Below, piece after piece: positions 33,209 to 43,134 of a DNA stretch of 64,000 bases (within the stretch, counting starts at the first letter, position 1; each line of letters starts with the position of its first letter). Position numbers and translations under genes: made by a program. This DNA comes from an uncultured Clostridia bacterium. GTDB taxonomy: Bacteria; Bacillota; Clostridia; TANB77; CAG-508. The stretch spans positions 1 to 64,000 of the forward strand of contig CALXEW010000002.1 of the NCBI GenBank assembly GCA_944387435.1, written 5' to 3'. A model generated the notes under the pieces. That model was given only the letters and a program-made list of their open reading frames with translations. It was not told the origin of the DNA and did no database searches.

Positions 33209-34153
33209 TTAATTTCTATTCTTCAAATCATTAAATCTATCTTTATATTGATTTAATTTTATTTCAAAATCTTGTTTACTTCTCTTTATTACTGTTTGTA
33301 ATATTAATCCTCCAAAGAATGATTGTATACTGCATATAAAGAAAAATACACTAGCTACAAAAGATGGCATCTTTGGTACTAATCCCGTTCTAACATAGTC
33401 TATTAACACTGGTATTAAGAATCCTAGTCCTATTAAAGCAAGTATTACCGCCACCCATGTAAAAAATGAAAATGGTCTATAGTTCTTATATAATGTAATT
33501 ATTGTTTTTATTACCTTCATTCCATCTGTATATGTATTTAGTTTTGATTCGCTTCCTTCTGGTCTATCTCTATATTCTATTACTACATTCTCTACATTCA
33601 TGTTTTTATCTAATGCATGTATTGTCATCTCTGTTTCTATTTCAAATCCTTTTGATAATACTGGGAATGTTTTTACAAATTCATAACTAAATGCTCTATA
33701 TCCTGTCATTACATCTCTTATGTCACTTTTATATATCATATTTATTAGTTTTCTAACTGTTACATTTCCAATATTATGAAATGGTCTTTTGTTTTCTGTA
33801 AAATATGTTGATGATAATCTATCTCCTACTACCATATCTGCATTTCTTTCTAATACTGCATTGCACATTTCTTTTGCATAGTCTGCTGGATATGTATCAT
33901 CTCCATCTGTCATAATATAGCACTCTGCATCTATATCACGAAACATACTTCTTATTACATTTCCTTTTCCTTGTCTTCTTTCGTATCTAACTACTGCACC
34001 TGCTTTTCTTGCTATTTCATCTGTTCCATCTTTTGAATTATTATCATATACATATATTGTTGCTTCTGGTAGTTCTTTCTTAAAATCTTCTACTACCTTT
34101 TTTATTGTTTTACTTTCATTATAACATGGTATTAATACTGCTATTTTATCCAT
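33209..34153 (-). CDS. GT2 glycosyltransferase, polyprenyl-phosphate type
   Basis: The 314-residue product has an N-terminal GT-A domain with VLIPCYNESKTI, the DxD-type metal site MTDGDDTYPADYA and the RLSSTYF and GYRAFSYEFV segments. Two C-terminal helices (about 233-255 and 265-290) follow. This is the DPM1/GtrB pattern: transfer of a sugar from a nucleotide donor to a polyprenyl phosphate, to be used by GT-C enzymes outside. The next genes upstream are a GT-C/GtrA fusion and another GtrB-like enzyme, consistent with that pathway. Confidence 0.85.
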   Translation of the reverse strand: MDKIAVLIPCYNESKTIKKVVEDFKKELPEATIYVYDNNSKDGTDEIARKAGAVVRYERRQGKGNVIRSMFRDIDAECYIMTDGDDTYPADYAKEMCNAVLERNADMVVGDRLSSTYFTENKRPFHNIGNVTVRKLINMIYKSDIRDVMTGYRAFSYEFVKTFPVLSKGFEIETEMTIHALDKNMNVENVVIEYRDRPEGSESKLNTYTDGMKVIKTIITLYKNYRPFSFFTWVAVILALIGLGFLIPVLIDYVRTGLVPKMPSFVASVFFFICSIQSFFGGLILQTVIKRSKQDFEIKLNQYKDRFNDLKNRN

Positions 34154-34186
34154 CCTTTTTACCTTCCTTTATATTATTTTCCTTTT

Positions 34187-36316
34187 TTATTCTCCTTCTA
34201 AATTTTCCTCTTCCTTCTTAGTCCTAAATGCAAAGAATTTGCTGATAAAGAAGTTTAAAATAATAACTATTATTGTTAAAGCTGCCTTTGTAATAATATA
34301 TGGTATTGGCAATTTAAACAATATAATTCCTCCTACAAATTCTATTACCATAGTAAAAGCTCTTCCTAGCATAAACTTACAAAATTCGAAAAATTTTTCT
34401 TTTCTTGTTTCTGCTTCAGAATGAAATACCATATCTTTATTTGTAAAATATGCAACTAAAACAGCCAACACTATTGCTATAAAATTTGATACATTTTCAT
34501 CAACATGTAGTAAAGTATTTAAAATAAAGAAACTCCCTAAATTAACTACAGTTGTTAGTACTCCAAATATAGCATATAAAATTAAATCTTTATATTCTAA
34601 ACATAATCCTTTTATTGTTTTCATTTTTATATTTTTAAAATCTACATCTTTCAATTTTATTTTTTCTATATTATTCTCATTATTTTCTAATTTTTCTTCT
34701 TTCATTTTCTCTGGTCCTTCTATCCTTTTTATTTCTTCTCTTTTACTTTTTCTATAAAGTAACGATTCTATTCCTAGTACAGCAATTATAACATAAAATG
34801 TTGAATATAAATATAAATATCTTGCTCTAGCTTCAAATAGTAATGTAAATAATGTCAATCCTATTAAACTAAAAAAAACTACTGAAATATTTTTATCAAA
34901 CTTATTTAGTATAGCACATATAAATACAAATACTAATATAAATATCCATATAAATTGCATGATATCTGTAAATATATAAAATAAACTGCCATCATTATAA
35001 TAGAAATTCTTCATGATATTTGCTAATCTATCATCTTTATTATTAACTATATCATAAAATCCGCCTTCTCTTCCCCATGCTAATGTTCCATCATTATAGT
35101 TAACTAAAATCTTTTTAGTATAAAACTCGGCTAAATCTTTAGCAGACATTGACTTTAGTCTTTCTAAAAACACTTGTTTATTATATGCTATTCTTTCTTC
35201 ATAACTATTTTGACTAATAGAATTTACTACATCATCACCATTATAAGCTCCTGTAGTTTCTTCATTTATTCCCATCATTAGATAATGATAAAAAGATATT
35301 TCATATTTTTTTTCTGGTTCATAGTTTGTAACCTTTGATAATCCGAATTTAAGTAAAAATACTAAAACCATTCCTATCAATACAAATATTATATTTTTAA
35401 CAACCTTTTTAGCTCTTTGGATTCTATTTTCCTTTATTTTTATCTTAGTTAATAATCTAAAAGCTTCTATTATTGCTATTGCTATCAATACAATAATAAC
35501 AGTTGGCTTTATTAAATATCCCAAATAACTACATAATCCAATTAGTAAATAATTATATAACTTCTTGTCCTTTTTAGTGTAATTGTATAATACTGCTATT
35601 GGAAACATTATAGAATATGTATCAGAATATGGCACAAGAAGCCAAGGTGATACACCAATAAATGCCATAAATCCAATCATACCTATAATTTTAAATATTT
35701 TCTTATCTGTAAAATTTCCTATTGTTTTTACTGTTAATATTCCAGCTATATCTACTAAAATTGTTCCTATAATAACTAATGCTCCATAAACATATTTTTC
35801 TTGGAAAAATATCATTACCATTTTTCCTATTACGCAAAATACATTTGCTAAAAATAGGTTATTAGGATATATACTAAAATATGGATAAGAGCCTATATAT
35901 GCATGATTATCAAACACACCTGTTTCTAAAAAACTTCTTACTGTTCCTATTACATGTTCTAAATCCCATTTTGTTTCAAAATACAAATTTCTTATCATTA
36001 ATGCTTGAAATATAATTAGTAATATAAACAAAATTACTATTATTAAAGTAGATTTACTTTCAATTTTTGAGATTATCTTTTGTACTTTATCTTGTTTATT
36101 TTTTAACAACTTTTTTAAAGCAAACAAGATTCCAATTATAAAAAATACTACTAAAAAGAAAATATAGTTATTTAATTTAACATCATTTCTATAATTATAT
36201 TCTACTCTTGTGTCTACAAAAAGCATTATTAGTAAAATAAATGCAAACATTATAATTGACATGAATTTTACAGTTTTATTTATGAAATCTTTATTTAATG
36301 TAAGTTTTTTTAGCAT
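34187..36316 (-). CDS. GT-C-like membrane glycosyltransferase fused to a GtrA domain
   Basis: The 709-residue protein has about 12 helices in its first 530 residues, with a large loop after helix 1 carrying FETKWDLEHVIGTVRSFLE, a GT-C (PMT_2-like) arrangement with an acidic pair. A Lys/Glu linker (about 540-575) joins it to a C-terminal four-helix GtrA domain (about 580-700: YAIFGVLTTVVNLGSFFIL, FTNKDMVFHSEA). GtrA proteins are thought to flip polyprenyl-phosphate sugars; fusion to the transferase that would use them suggests a combined flip-and-transfer machine. The exact substrate is unknown. Confidence 0.8.
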   Translation of the reverse strand: MLKKLTLNKDFINKTVKFMSIIMFAFILLIMLFVDTRVEYNYRNDVKLNNYIFFLVVFFIIGILFALKKLLKNKQDKVQKIISKIESKSTLIIVILFILLIIFQALMIRNLYFETKWDLEHVIGTVRSFLETGVFDNHAYIGSYPYFSIYPNNLFLANVFCVIGKMVMIFFQEKYVYGALVIIGTILVDIAGILTVKTIGNFTDKKIFKIIGMIGFMAFIGVSPWLLVPYSDTYSIMFPIAVLYNYTKKDKKLYNYLLIGLCSYLGYLIKPTVIIVLIAIAIIEAFRLLTKIKIKENRIQRAKKVVKNIIFVLIGMVLVFLLKFGLSKVTNYEPEKKYEISFYHYLMMGINEETTGAYNGDDVVNSISQNSYEERIAYNKQVFLERLKSMSAKDLAEFYTKKILVNYNDGTLAWGREGGFYDIVNNKDDRLANIMKNFYYNDGSLFYIFTDIMQFIWIFILVFVFICAILNKFDKNISVVFFSLIGLTLFTLLFEARARYLYLYSTFYVIIAVLGIESLLYRKSKREEIKRIEGPEKMKEEKLENNENNIEKIKLKDVDFKNIKMKTIKGLCLEYKDLILYAIFGVLTTVVNLGSFFILNTLLHVDENVSNFIAIVLAVLVAYFTNKDMVFHSEAETRKEKFFEFCKFMLGRAFTMVIEFVGGIILFKLPIPYIITKAALTIIVIILNFFISKFFAFRTKKEEENLEGE

Positions 36317-36328
36317 ATCTTTTTCCTT

Positions 36329-37273
36329 TTACTTTTTAATATTTATTTTCTTATCAATTATATATTGAGGTCTTTGTTTTGTTTCATCATATATTCTTCC
36401 AATATATTCTGACATTATCCAAATTGAAAGTAGTTGTACTCCTGCAAAGAATGTAATTGCTACCATCATAGATGTCCAACCTGCAGATAAATCATTTAAT
36501 TTGAATATATATGATACTAATGCATAAATTAATATAAGTACAGAAATTACAATAGATAAAATTCCCAATGCTCCTACTAATTTCAATGGTTTTGTAGAGA
36601 AGCTTATAATTCCATCTGATGCAAGTTTCAACATTTTCTTTAATGGATATTTAGTCTTTCCTGCAAAACGTTCTTGTCTTTCATATTCATAAGGCATTTG
36701 TTTAAATCCTACCCAACTAAATAATCCTCTTAAGAATTTATTATGTTCAGGCATGCTATTTACTACGTCAACTACTTTTCTATCTACTAGACGAAAATCA
36801 CCTGTATCTTTTGGTATTTCTACATCTGATAAAGCATTTAAAGTTTTATAGAACATTTTGGCTGTAAATAATTTAAATGCTGATTCTCCCTTTCTAGTTT
36901 TTCTTTTTCCATATATTACTTCATTTCCTTCTTCCCAATATTTAAGCATATCAGGTATTAACTCAGGAGGATCTTGTAAGTCAGCATCTATAATTATAAT
37001 CGCATCTCCTGTTACTTCTTTTAATCCTGCTGTTACTGCTGCTTGATGTCCAAAGTTTCTTGAAAAAGATATTACTTTTACATGTTCATCTTTTGAAGCA
37101 ATTGACTCTAATATCTCTAATGTTTTGTCTTTGCTTCCATCGTTTATAAAGATTATTTCATAATCATAATTTTCTAAACCTTTTAATATCTTTTGTACTC
37201 TTTCATAACATTCATTTGCAACTTCTTCTTCATAATACATAGGTATTACTAATGATACTTTCTTTTTTTCCAT
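36329..37273 (-). CDS. GtrB-like GT2 glycosyltransferase
   Basis: 314 residues: GT2 domain with SLVIPMYYEEEVANECYERV, the IIIDADLQDPPELIPDM metal motif and the YGKRKTRKGESAFK and GDFRLVDRKVVDVV blocks. Two C-terminal helices (about 232-255 and 267-290) follow. This closely matches bactoprenyl-phosphate glucosyltransferases such as GtrB/YkoT. Its 12-bp spacing to the GT-C/GtrA fusion gives a complete GtrA-GtrB-GT-C set for decorating a wall polymer. Confidence 0.9.
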   Translation of the reverse strand: MEKKKVSLVIPMYYEEEVANECYERVQKILKGLENYDYEIIFINDGSKDKTLEILESIASKDEHVKVISFSRNFGHQAAVTAGLKEVTGDAIIIIDADLQDPPELIPDMLKYWEEGNEVIYGKRKTRKGESAFKLFTAKMFYKTLNALSDVEIPKDTGDFRLVDRKVVDVVNSMPEHNKFLRGLFSWVGFKQMPYEYERQERFAGKTKYPLKKMLKLASDGIISFSTKPLKLVGALGILSIVISVLILIYALVSYIFKLNDLSAGWTSMMVAITFFAGVQLLSIWIMSEYIGRIYDETKQRPQYIIDKKINIKK

Positions 37274-37287
37274 TTTCTATTCCTCCA

Positions 37288-38856
37288 TTAATTTTGTTTT
37301 TCTTTTAATAATTTTACTTCTTTTTTGTTTTTTAATTTATCTTTTATCTTTTGAATAATTATATCAATTCCAACTACTGCTACTGGAATTAAGATAATTA
37401 TATAAGGAATTATATATCTAGACTTTGCTTCCCATAGAATGTGAAAACCAAATCCTCCTAAAAAGGTTAAAATCAGTAATAATATTTCTTTATCTAATTT
37501 CTTTCTATTTGCAAATACAGCTATTGCTGCTCCTATAAAGATTATATAAGTTAAAGCTTTTTGATAAACTTTGCTTAATTCATAAAATCTACCATTTAAT
37601 ACATGATTTGCTACAAAATGTTCTTCTATATTTACTTCTTGTGGATATTTAGTATTATAAAATCCATATTCTAAAGTAGGTTCAGCCCAAGTTGTAATTA
37701 TCTTCTTAGTATAAAATTTAGCTGTATATATTGGGTTTTGCAGTAAATATTTTACTCTTTCTGTAAGATTATTTTTAACATCTTCTCCTAGTTCTTCTGC
37801 TTTTTCTTTTTCATCATTCATTAAGTGATATACTGTATCTCCCATTTGGTTATTATACCAACCATTTCCATAATCACCTTCACTCATTCCCATATATAAA
37901 TATGGAACTGTTGAAAATGATTTTTCACTAGGTAAATTATATTTTCTTGTATATGCACTTTTTATAAAACTACTAGGTATCATTATCATTAAAACTAATA
38001 ATGTTAAAACACCTATTCCTTTAATTGTTTCTTTCTTATTCTTTTTATCAAGTATATTTATAAACCAATAAATTCCTATTGCTATTGCAAAAATAAAATA
38101 ATTCATTCTAAATAAACATGCAATTGAAATAGATATTGCAGTAAATACTGCATTTTTTATTTTATCTTTTTTTTCATATTTCATTACAAAATATATTGCC
38201 CATACTGCAAATGCTAGTCCTATAAAGTCTCCATAGACAAATGTTGCAAGCATTATAATTGGTATAAATGTTAAACTAAGTATCCAAAATAAAATTTTAT
38301 TACATTTATGTTCTTCACTTATTCTTTTTGTTATGAAATATAGTCCTAATATTGTTAATACATTACATATTACATTTAAATACTCAAATATTGCAAAGCT
38401 TGTTGTATTAAATATTTTAAATAGCATTACCATTATCGCTACTAATGGTATTTGTTGGCTATAATATGCCATATAATTTGTACAATATTCCGATAGTCCA
38501 TTTTCATTTATTATCTCTTTTGCTATTACTATTAATTGTTCAGAATCTGCATATGGAGTTGCAACTGATTGTGATATCCACACAATTTGGACTATTGCAT
38601 ACAGTATTAAAATAAGTATAATAAATCCTATTTTTACTTTCTTTCTTACTTTTATCTTTTCTAATCCATAGCTTACACCAATTATTAATCCTGCAATTAC
38701 AAAACTTGTAAATAGCTTAAATATTCCATAATACTCTATACTTGAAACTTCATTATTAGCTATTTGATTTATATATACTATATTTAAGATTCCAACAATC
38801 AGCATCGCTATTAATGCTAGAAAGTACATTATTCTTTTAATCCATTTGCTTACCAT
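37288..38856 (-). CDS. GT-C-like multi-pass membrane glycosyltransferase
   Basis: 522 residues with about 11-12 helices. The first large loop holds SVATPYADSEQLIVIA, an acidic motif typical of GT-C enzymes, and a soluble segment (about 330-405) has YLYMGMSEGDYGNGWYNNQ, similar in style to the loops of the GtrA fusion protein. Presumably it transfers lipid-linked sugars outside the membrane. No closer assignment is possible. Confidence 0.7.
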   Translation of the reverse strand: MVSKWIKRIMYFLALIAMLIVGILNIVYINQIANNEVSSIEYYGIFKLFTSFVIAGLIIGVSYGLEKIKVRKKVKIGFIILILILYAIVQIVWISQSVATPYADSEQLIVIAKEIINENGLSEYCTNYMAYYSQQIPLVAIMVMLFKIFNTTSFAIFEYLNVICNVLTILGLYFITKRISEEHKCNKILFWILSLTFIPIIMLATFVYGDFIGLAFAVWAIYFVMKYEKKDKIKNAVFTAISISIACLFRMNYFIFAIAIGIYWFINILDKKNKKETIKGIGVLTLLVLMIMIPSSFIKSAYTRKYNLPSEKSFSTVPYLYMGMSEGDYGNGWYNNQMGDTVYHLMNDEKEKAEELGEDVKNNLTERVKYLLQNPIYTAKFYTKKIITTWAEPTLEYGFYNTKYPQEVNIEEHFVANHVLNGRFYELSKVYQKALTYIIFIGAAIAVFANRKKLDKEILLLILTFLGGFGFHILWEAKSRYIIPYIIILIPVAVVGIDIIIQKIKDKLKNKKEVKLLKEKQN

Positions 38857-38879
38857 TTATTTTCCCCTTTTAAGTATTT

Positions 38880-39839
38880 CTATTCTCTAAATAAGTCTCC
38901 TACTGGTTGTTCAGTATGTATTCTCTTTATTACTTCTGCAAATAATGGTGCAATAGATAGCACTTTTATTTTATCTATTTGTTTTTCCTTTGTTAATGGA
39001 ATTGTATTTGTTACAACTAATTCTTTTATCTCCGAATTTTGTATTCTTTCTATTGCTGGTCCTGATAAAACAGCATGTGTACAACCTGCATATATCGCTT
39101 TTGCTCCAAATTTATTTAAAACTTTTACTGTTTCCATCATAGAACCCGCTGTGTCTATCTCATCATCAAAGATGATAGCATTTTTATCTTTAACATCACC
39201 TATAATTGTACTTGCTATCGCTCTATCATCATTTCCTTCTCTTCTCTTATCCACTAAAGCTATTGGACAATTAAAGTATTCTGAATATTTATATGCTTTT
39301 TTAGAACTTCCTGCATCTGTTGCTACAATTACCATATTATCTAAGTTCTTAGATTTGAAATAATCTTCTAATATATATTCTCCTGTTAGTCTGTCGCAAT
39401 TTATATTGAAATATGCTTGTATTGCAGGGTTGTGTAAATCACAAGTAATTACTCTTGTTGCTCCTGCTGCTTCTATTATTTCTGCCATTAATTTTGCTGT
39501 AATTGGAACTCTAGGTTGGTCTTTCTTATCTGACCTTGAATATGGGAAATATGGTAAAACTACATTTATGTTTTTGGCTGATGCTCTTTTTATTGCATCT
39601 ATTGTAATTAATAACTCCATTATTCTTTCATTTACTGGTGGCTGTGTTGTTTGTATTACATATATATCTTTTTCTCTAACTGTTTCTAGAATTTGCACAA
39701 AGTTATTGTCATTTTTAAATTTCATATGACTAATTTTTCCTACTTCAATTCCTAAACAATCACAAATCTCCTTTGTAAAGTTTTCTGCTGTAGGACAAGC
39801 AAAAACTTTAATTTTTTCCAAATTCTTTTTTTCTTCCAT
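38880..39839 (-). CDS. prs: Ribose-phosphate pyrophosphokinase
   Basis: Makes PRPP from ribose 5-phosphate and ATP. 319 residues with the DLHNPAIQAYFNI block, the PYFPYSRSDKKDQPRVPITAK flexible loop and the PRPP-binding loop AIIFDDEIDTAGSMMETVKVL. It sits inside the glycan region between a GT-C gene and the ABC exporter terminator. It may be the house copy placed there by chance, or it may supply PRPP for a ribose-containing surface polymer; the sequence cannot decide. Confidence 0.93.
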   Translation of the reverse strand: MEEKKNLEKIKVFACPTAENFTKEICDCLGIEVGKISHMKFKNDNNFVQILETVREKDIYVIQTTQPPVNERIMELLITIDAIKRASAKNINVVLPYFPYSRSDKKDQPRVPITAKLMAEIIEAAGATRVITCDLHNPAIQAYFNINCDRLTGEYILEDYFKSKNLDNMVIVATDAGSSKKAYKYSEYFNCPIALVDKRREGNDDRAIASTIIGDVKDKNAIIFDDEIDTAGSMMETVKVLNKFGAKAIYAGCTHAVLSGPAIERIQNSEIKELVVTNTIPLTKEKQIDKIKVLSIAPLFAEVIKRIHTEQPVGDLFRE

Positions 39840-39860
39840 ATTTTCTCCCTTCCAAATAAA

Positions 39861-39899
39861 GCAACTTAAGGTTCCTTACAAATAAGGACCATAAGTTGC
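39861..39899 (-). terminator. Terminator after the ABC exporter genes
   Basis: A long interrupted stem (GCAACTTA / TAAGTTGC then GGTTCCTTA / TAAGGACC with a bulge) followed on the minus strand by TTTATTTGG, 9 bp after the permease stop. Confidence 0.75.
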
Positions 39900-39907
39900 C
39901 TTAATTT

Positions 39908-40681
39908 TTATAATTCTTCTGCAAATCCTTTTTGTAGCTTTTTAAATATAAAATATCCTACTATAGTTAATACTATTGAAATTCCTAACAATATAAGAAG
40001 CATTTTCATATTTGGCATTTGGTGATAATAGAAAATATCTCTATATCCATTTATTAAATGTGTCATTGGATTTAAGTTTACGAGTACCTGAAGTGCATGT
40101 GGTAATTGTTGTATATTATATACTATTGGTGTTGCATAAAATGCTGCCATTAAAACAACTCCTATAATATGTTCTAAGTCTCTAAAGTATACTGTTACTG
40201 ACGATACAATAAAACCTATTCCTAATAACAAAATATATTGTATAAGCAATATAAATGGATATAATACTATATACCATGATAGTCCTACACCTGAAAAAAT
40301 AACAAATGCTAAAATTATTATTGTAGATATTACAAAATTTACCGCTCCACTTGTTACTACTGATATTGGCAAAATTTCTCTTGGAAAATATACTTTCTTT
40401 ATAATATCACTATTTCCTATAACAGTAAAAGCTGCTTGTGATATTGCTGTTGTAAAGTATGTCCAAGGTATTAAGGCAACACATATATATATTGGATATG
40501 TTTCATCTCCACCTGCAAGTAATGCTCCAAATATTACAGAATATACAAGTAATTGCAAAAGTGGATTTAAAAATGACCACAAAATTCCTAAAAATGAATT
40601 TTTATATCTTCCTCTTATTTCTTTTTTTACATTTGTTTTTAATAACTCTCTATAATTATAAATCTTTTTAAATATATTCAT
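39908..40681 (-). CDS. ABC-2 type polysaccharide exporter permease (TagG/Wzm-like)
   Basis: 257 residues with six helices and the family start YRELLKTNVKKEIRGRYKNSFLGILWSFLNPLLQLLVYSVIFG. It ends in a basic/acidic tail. With the ATPase encoded 22 bp upstream it should export a lipid-linked wall polymer such as a teichoic acid or a capsular or O-antigen-like glycan. Confidence 0.9.
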   Translation of the reverse strand: MNIFKKIYNYRELLKTNVKKEIRGRYKNSFLGILWSFLNPLLQLLVYSVIFGALLAGGDETYPIYICVALIPWTYFTTAISQAAFTVIGNSDIIKKVYFPREILPISVVTSGAVNFVISTIIILAFVIFSGVGLSWYIVLYPFILLIQYILLLGIGFIVSSVTVYFRDLEHIIGVVLMAAFYATPIVYNIQQLPHALQVLVNLNPMTHLINGYRDIFYYHQMPNMKMLLILLGISIVLTIVGYFIFKKLQKGFAEEL

Positions 40682-40703
40682 TCTTCTCTCCTCAACTTTG
40701 TTG

Positions 40704-41450
40704 TTACATAGTTTCTTTTAGATATTCATCTACTACTTCATCTGTATTTCCATCCATTCTAACTACTCCATTAGAAAGCCATACAGCTCTATCACATAGA
40801 TTTTTTACAGAATCCATACTATGCGTAACAAATACCATTGTTTTTCCTTCTTTTTTTAGTTCTCTCATTTTATTAAAACATTTTTCTTGGAAATGTTGGT
40901 CTCCAACTGATAAGATTTCATCAATTAGTAATATATCAGCATCTACGTTAATTGCAACTGAAAATGCTAGACGCATATACATTCCTGATGAATATGTTCT
41001 TACTGGGTTATCTATAAAATCTTGTAATTCTGAAAACTCTATTATTTTGTCAAGCCTTTCATCTATTTCTTTTCTTGTTAATCCAAAAATAGATGAGTTA
41101 AAATATATATTTTCTCTACCTGAAAAGTCAGGGTGGAAACCAGCACCTAATTCTAGTAATGATGTTAATTTTCCTTTAGTTTCTATCGTTCCTTTATTGG
41201 GAAAAATAATTTGTGTCATTAATTTTAAAAGTGTTGATTTTCCACTTCCGTTAACACCTATTAAAGCTACTGTTTCACCTTTTTTTATATCTAGATTTAT
41301 ATCTTTTAAAACTTCTCTTTTTTCTTTTCTTTTATTTCTCATCCAAAATAAAGCTCTTTCTTTTAATGTATTTGCTCTATCGTAATAAATATTAAAACTT
41401 TTATATACGTGATCTACTTTTATTGCTATATTATCTTCATTTTCCTTCAT
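40704..41450 (-). CDS. ABC transporter ATPase for polysaccharide export (TagH/Wzt-like)
   Basis: 248 residues with Walker A ALIGVNGSGKSTLLKL, the signature YSSGMYMRLAFSVAI and Walker B DILLIDEILSVGD. The N-terminal extension VYKSFNIYYDRANTLKERAL is typical of TagH/Wzt. There is no C-terminal carbohydrate-binding domain, so export probably does not depend on recognition of a modified glycan end. It pairs with the permease downstream. Confidence 0.92.
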   Translation of the reverse strand: MKENEDNIAIKVDHVYKSFNIYYDRANTLKERALFWMRNKRKEKREVLKDINLDIKKGETVALIGVNGSGKSTLLKLMTQIIFPNKGTIETKGKLTSLLELGAGFHPDFSGRENIYFNSSIFGLTRKEIDERLDKIIEFSELQDFIDNPVRTYSSGMYMRLAFSVAINVDADILLIDEILSVGDQHFQEKCFNKMRELKKEGKTMVFVTHSMDSVKNLCDRAVWLSNGVVRMDGNTDEVVDEYLKETM

Positions 41451-41580
41451 TTCTTAACTCCTTTTGTGAAATTAATTCGTTGTAATTATATCATAAATTC
41501 CCCTCTTGTCAATTCTTTGAAATTTAAATATATTTATTTTTTATTTTATAATGCTATTTATATTCATAAGCTAAGTAAAG

Positions 41581-41612
41581 AAAAGACTAGGTCTAGCCCA
41601 CCTAGTCTTTTT
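41581..41612. terminator. Bidirectional-type hairpin in the 41451-41829 gap
   Basis: A perfect 12-bp stem AAAAGACTAGGT / ACCTAGTCTTTT with A and T runs at the ends. It lies about 130 bp upstream of the ABC ATPase start and 220 bp after the Fic stop. Confidence 0.7.
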
Positions 41613-41694
41613 ATTTAAAAACTTCAAGTTTATTTGCTTAAGCTAAAACTATTATAGATTATTACTCGTCATATGTCAATTTTTTGAATTTATA

Positions 41695-41825
41695 TTTTGG
41701 ATAGAAAAATTTATAAACCGGATTTTTTGATTTTTTCGTTCTATAAAAATTTATAGCACGGATTTTCTCAATTTTCCGTGCTATAAATTTTTGTACAACA
41801 ACTTTTTTCTATTTTCCGTTTTATA
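41695..41825. repeat. Cluster of degenerate palindromic repeats
   Basis: A perfect 16-bp inverted repeat (41747-41762 with 41775-41790, AAATTTATAGCACGGA and its complement) is flanked by partial copies of the same words: TTTATAAACCGGATTTTTT, CGTTCTATAAAAATTT and TTTTCCGTTTTATAATTTT. No gene is seen in 41451-41829; this and the hairpin at 41581 are all it holds. Confidence 0.7.
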
Positions 41826-41829
41826 ATTT

Positions 41830-42966
41830 TCACTTTAAAAACAAATCAATATATTTTTGAAAAGCAAATACTTGATTTCTACTATATCCAGTTGTCTCTA
41901 TAATAATATTCTTCTCTTTTAATGCGTTAATGCACACATTTAAAGTTGTTGGTTTTATGTCTATTAACTCTAATATTTTCTTTCTTGAAACAATTGGCTC
42001 ATCATATAGTACATCTAATACTTTTTTTGCATTTTCTGGTTTTACTGGTAAATCCATTATAACTTTATCCATTTCTTTTGTAAGTTCAACTACATTCCTA
42101 AATTTTTCTTTTGCTGTTTCTGAAGTTTCTATAACTGCTTCTAAAAAGAATTTAATCCATTCTATCATATCATTATAAATTCTTACTCTTGTTAACATAT
42201 CATAATATGTATCTTTATTTCTTTCAATATAATCAGAAATATATAAACAAGATTTATCTAACATTCCCTTACTTTGAATATATAATGGTATAAGTAGTCT
42301 TCCTATTCTTCCATTACCATCTAAAAATGGATGTATTGATTCAAACTGATAATGTAAAATGGCTATTTTTATTAAGTCTGGTGTGTCTATTTCTTCATTA
42401 TTTATAAATTTTTCAAAATCAGTCAAACATTCTGCAATTTCTGTATGTGGTGGTGGAACATATACTGCATTACTTGGTCTACTTCCTCCAATCCAGTTTT
42501 GTGAAGTTCTAAATTCCCCTGGTGTTTTATACTCTCCTCTAACTCCTTGCATTAATATTTTATGTAATTCTCTTATTAATCTAGTGCATACTGGAAATCC
42601 ATCTTTTATCCTTTTTACACCATAGTTTGTAGCCTTCACATAGTTTTGTACTTCCTCCCAATCATCTCTTTTTTCTGGGTTAATATCTGTTACATCTAGT
42701 AAGTCTTCTTCTACTGTAGTTCTTGTACCTTCAATCCTACTTGATTTATTAGCTTCAATTTTCACATGCATTTTAATATATAAATCCACATTTGGTATTA
42801 ATAATGAATATGCGTTTAACTCTCCAATTTGTCTATTTGCTTCTGCTAATAGTTTATCCAATTTTGTATCATCCCATCCCCAGTTATAGTTTATTTTACT
42901 GGGAATAAATGCTTTATAATCTTCCATTTTTACATATTGACCTGATTTATATTCCTCCAACTTCAT
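41830..42966 (-). CDS. Fic-domain protein (class II, self-inhibited)
   Basis: 378-residue Fic protein. Fic enzymes transfer AMP (or similar) to target proteins. The catalytic motif is HPFLDGNGRIGRL (about residues 216-228). The inhibitory helix with S-R-I-E-G (SSRIEGTRT, about 76-84) lies before the domain, which makes it class II and normally silenced. A C-terminal winged-helix-like segment (KILELIDIKPTTLNVCINAL) suggests DNA binding or autoregulation. No antitoxin partner is adjacent and the gene is monocistronic between two glycan blocks. It could be a signalling protein or a phage-defence module; neither is shown. Confidence 0.88.
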   Translation of the reverse strand: MKLEEYKSGQYVKMEDYKAFIPSKINYNWGWDDTKLDKLLAEANRQIGELNAYSLLIPNVDLYIKMHVKIEANKSSRIEGTRTTVEEDLLDVTDINPEKRDDWEEVQNYVKATNYGVKRIKDGFPVCTRLIRELHKILMQGVRGEYKTPGEFRTSQNWIGGSRPSNAVYVPPPHTEIAECLTDFEKFINNEEIDTPDLIKIAILHYQFESIHPFLDGNGRIGRLLIPLYIQSKGMLDKSCLYISDYIERNKDTYYDMLTRVRIYNDMIEWIKFFLEAVIETSETAKEKFRNVVELTKEMDKVIMDLPVKPENAKKVLDVLYDEPIVSRKKILELIDIKPTTLNVCINALKEKNIIIETTGYSRNQVFAFQKYIDLFLK

Positions 42967-43134
42967 TTATATCGCCTCCATTCTCATTATCCTATATATT
43001 TTCTGTTATTATTTTTTTGTATCATTGTAATTAAACTACGCTAGTTTTTTGTAATTTTTGTCAAATATTTGTTATATGCTTTTTCATGTTTTTGTTACTT
43101 GCTTTTTATTAATTACACATCTTTTTATATTAAT

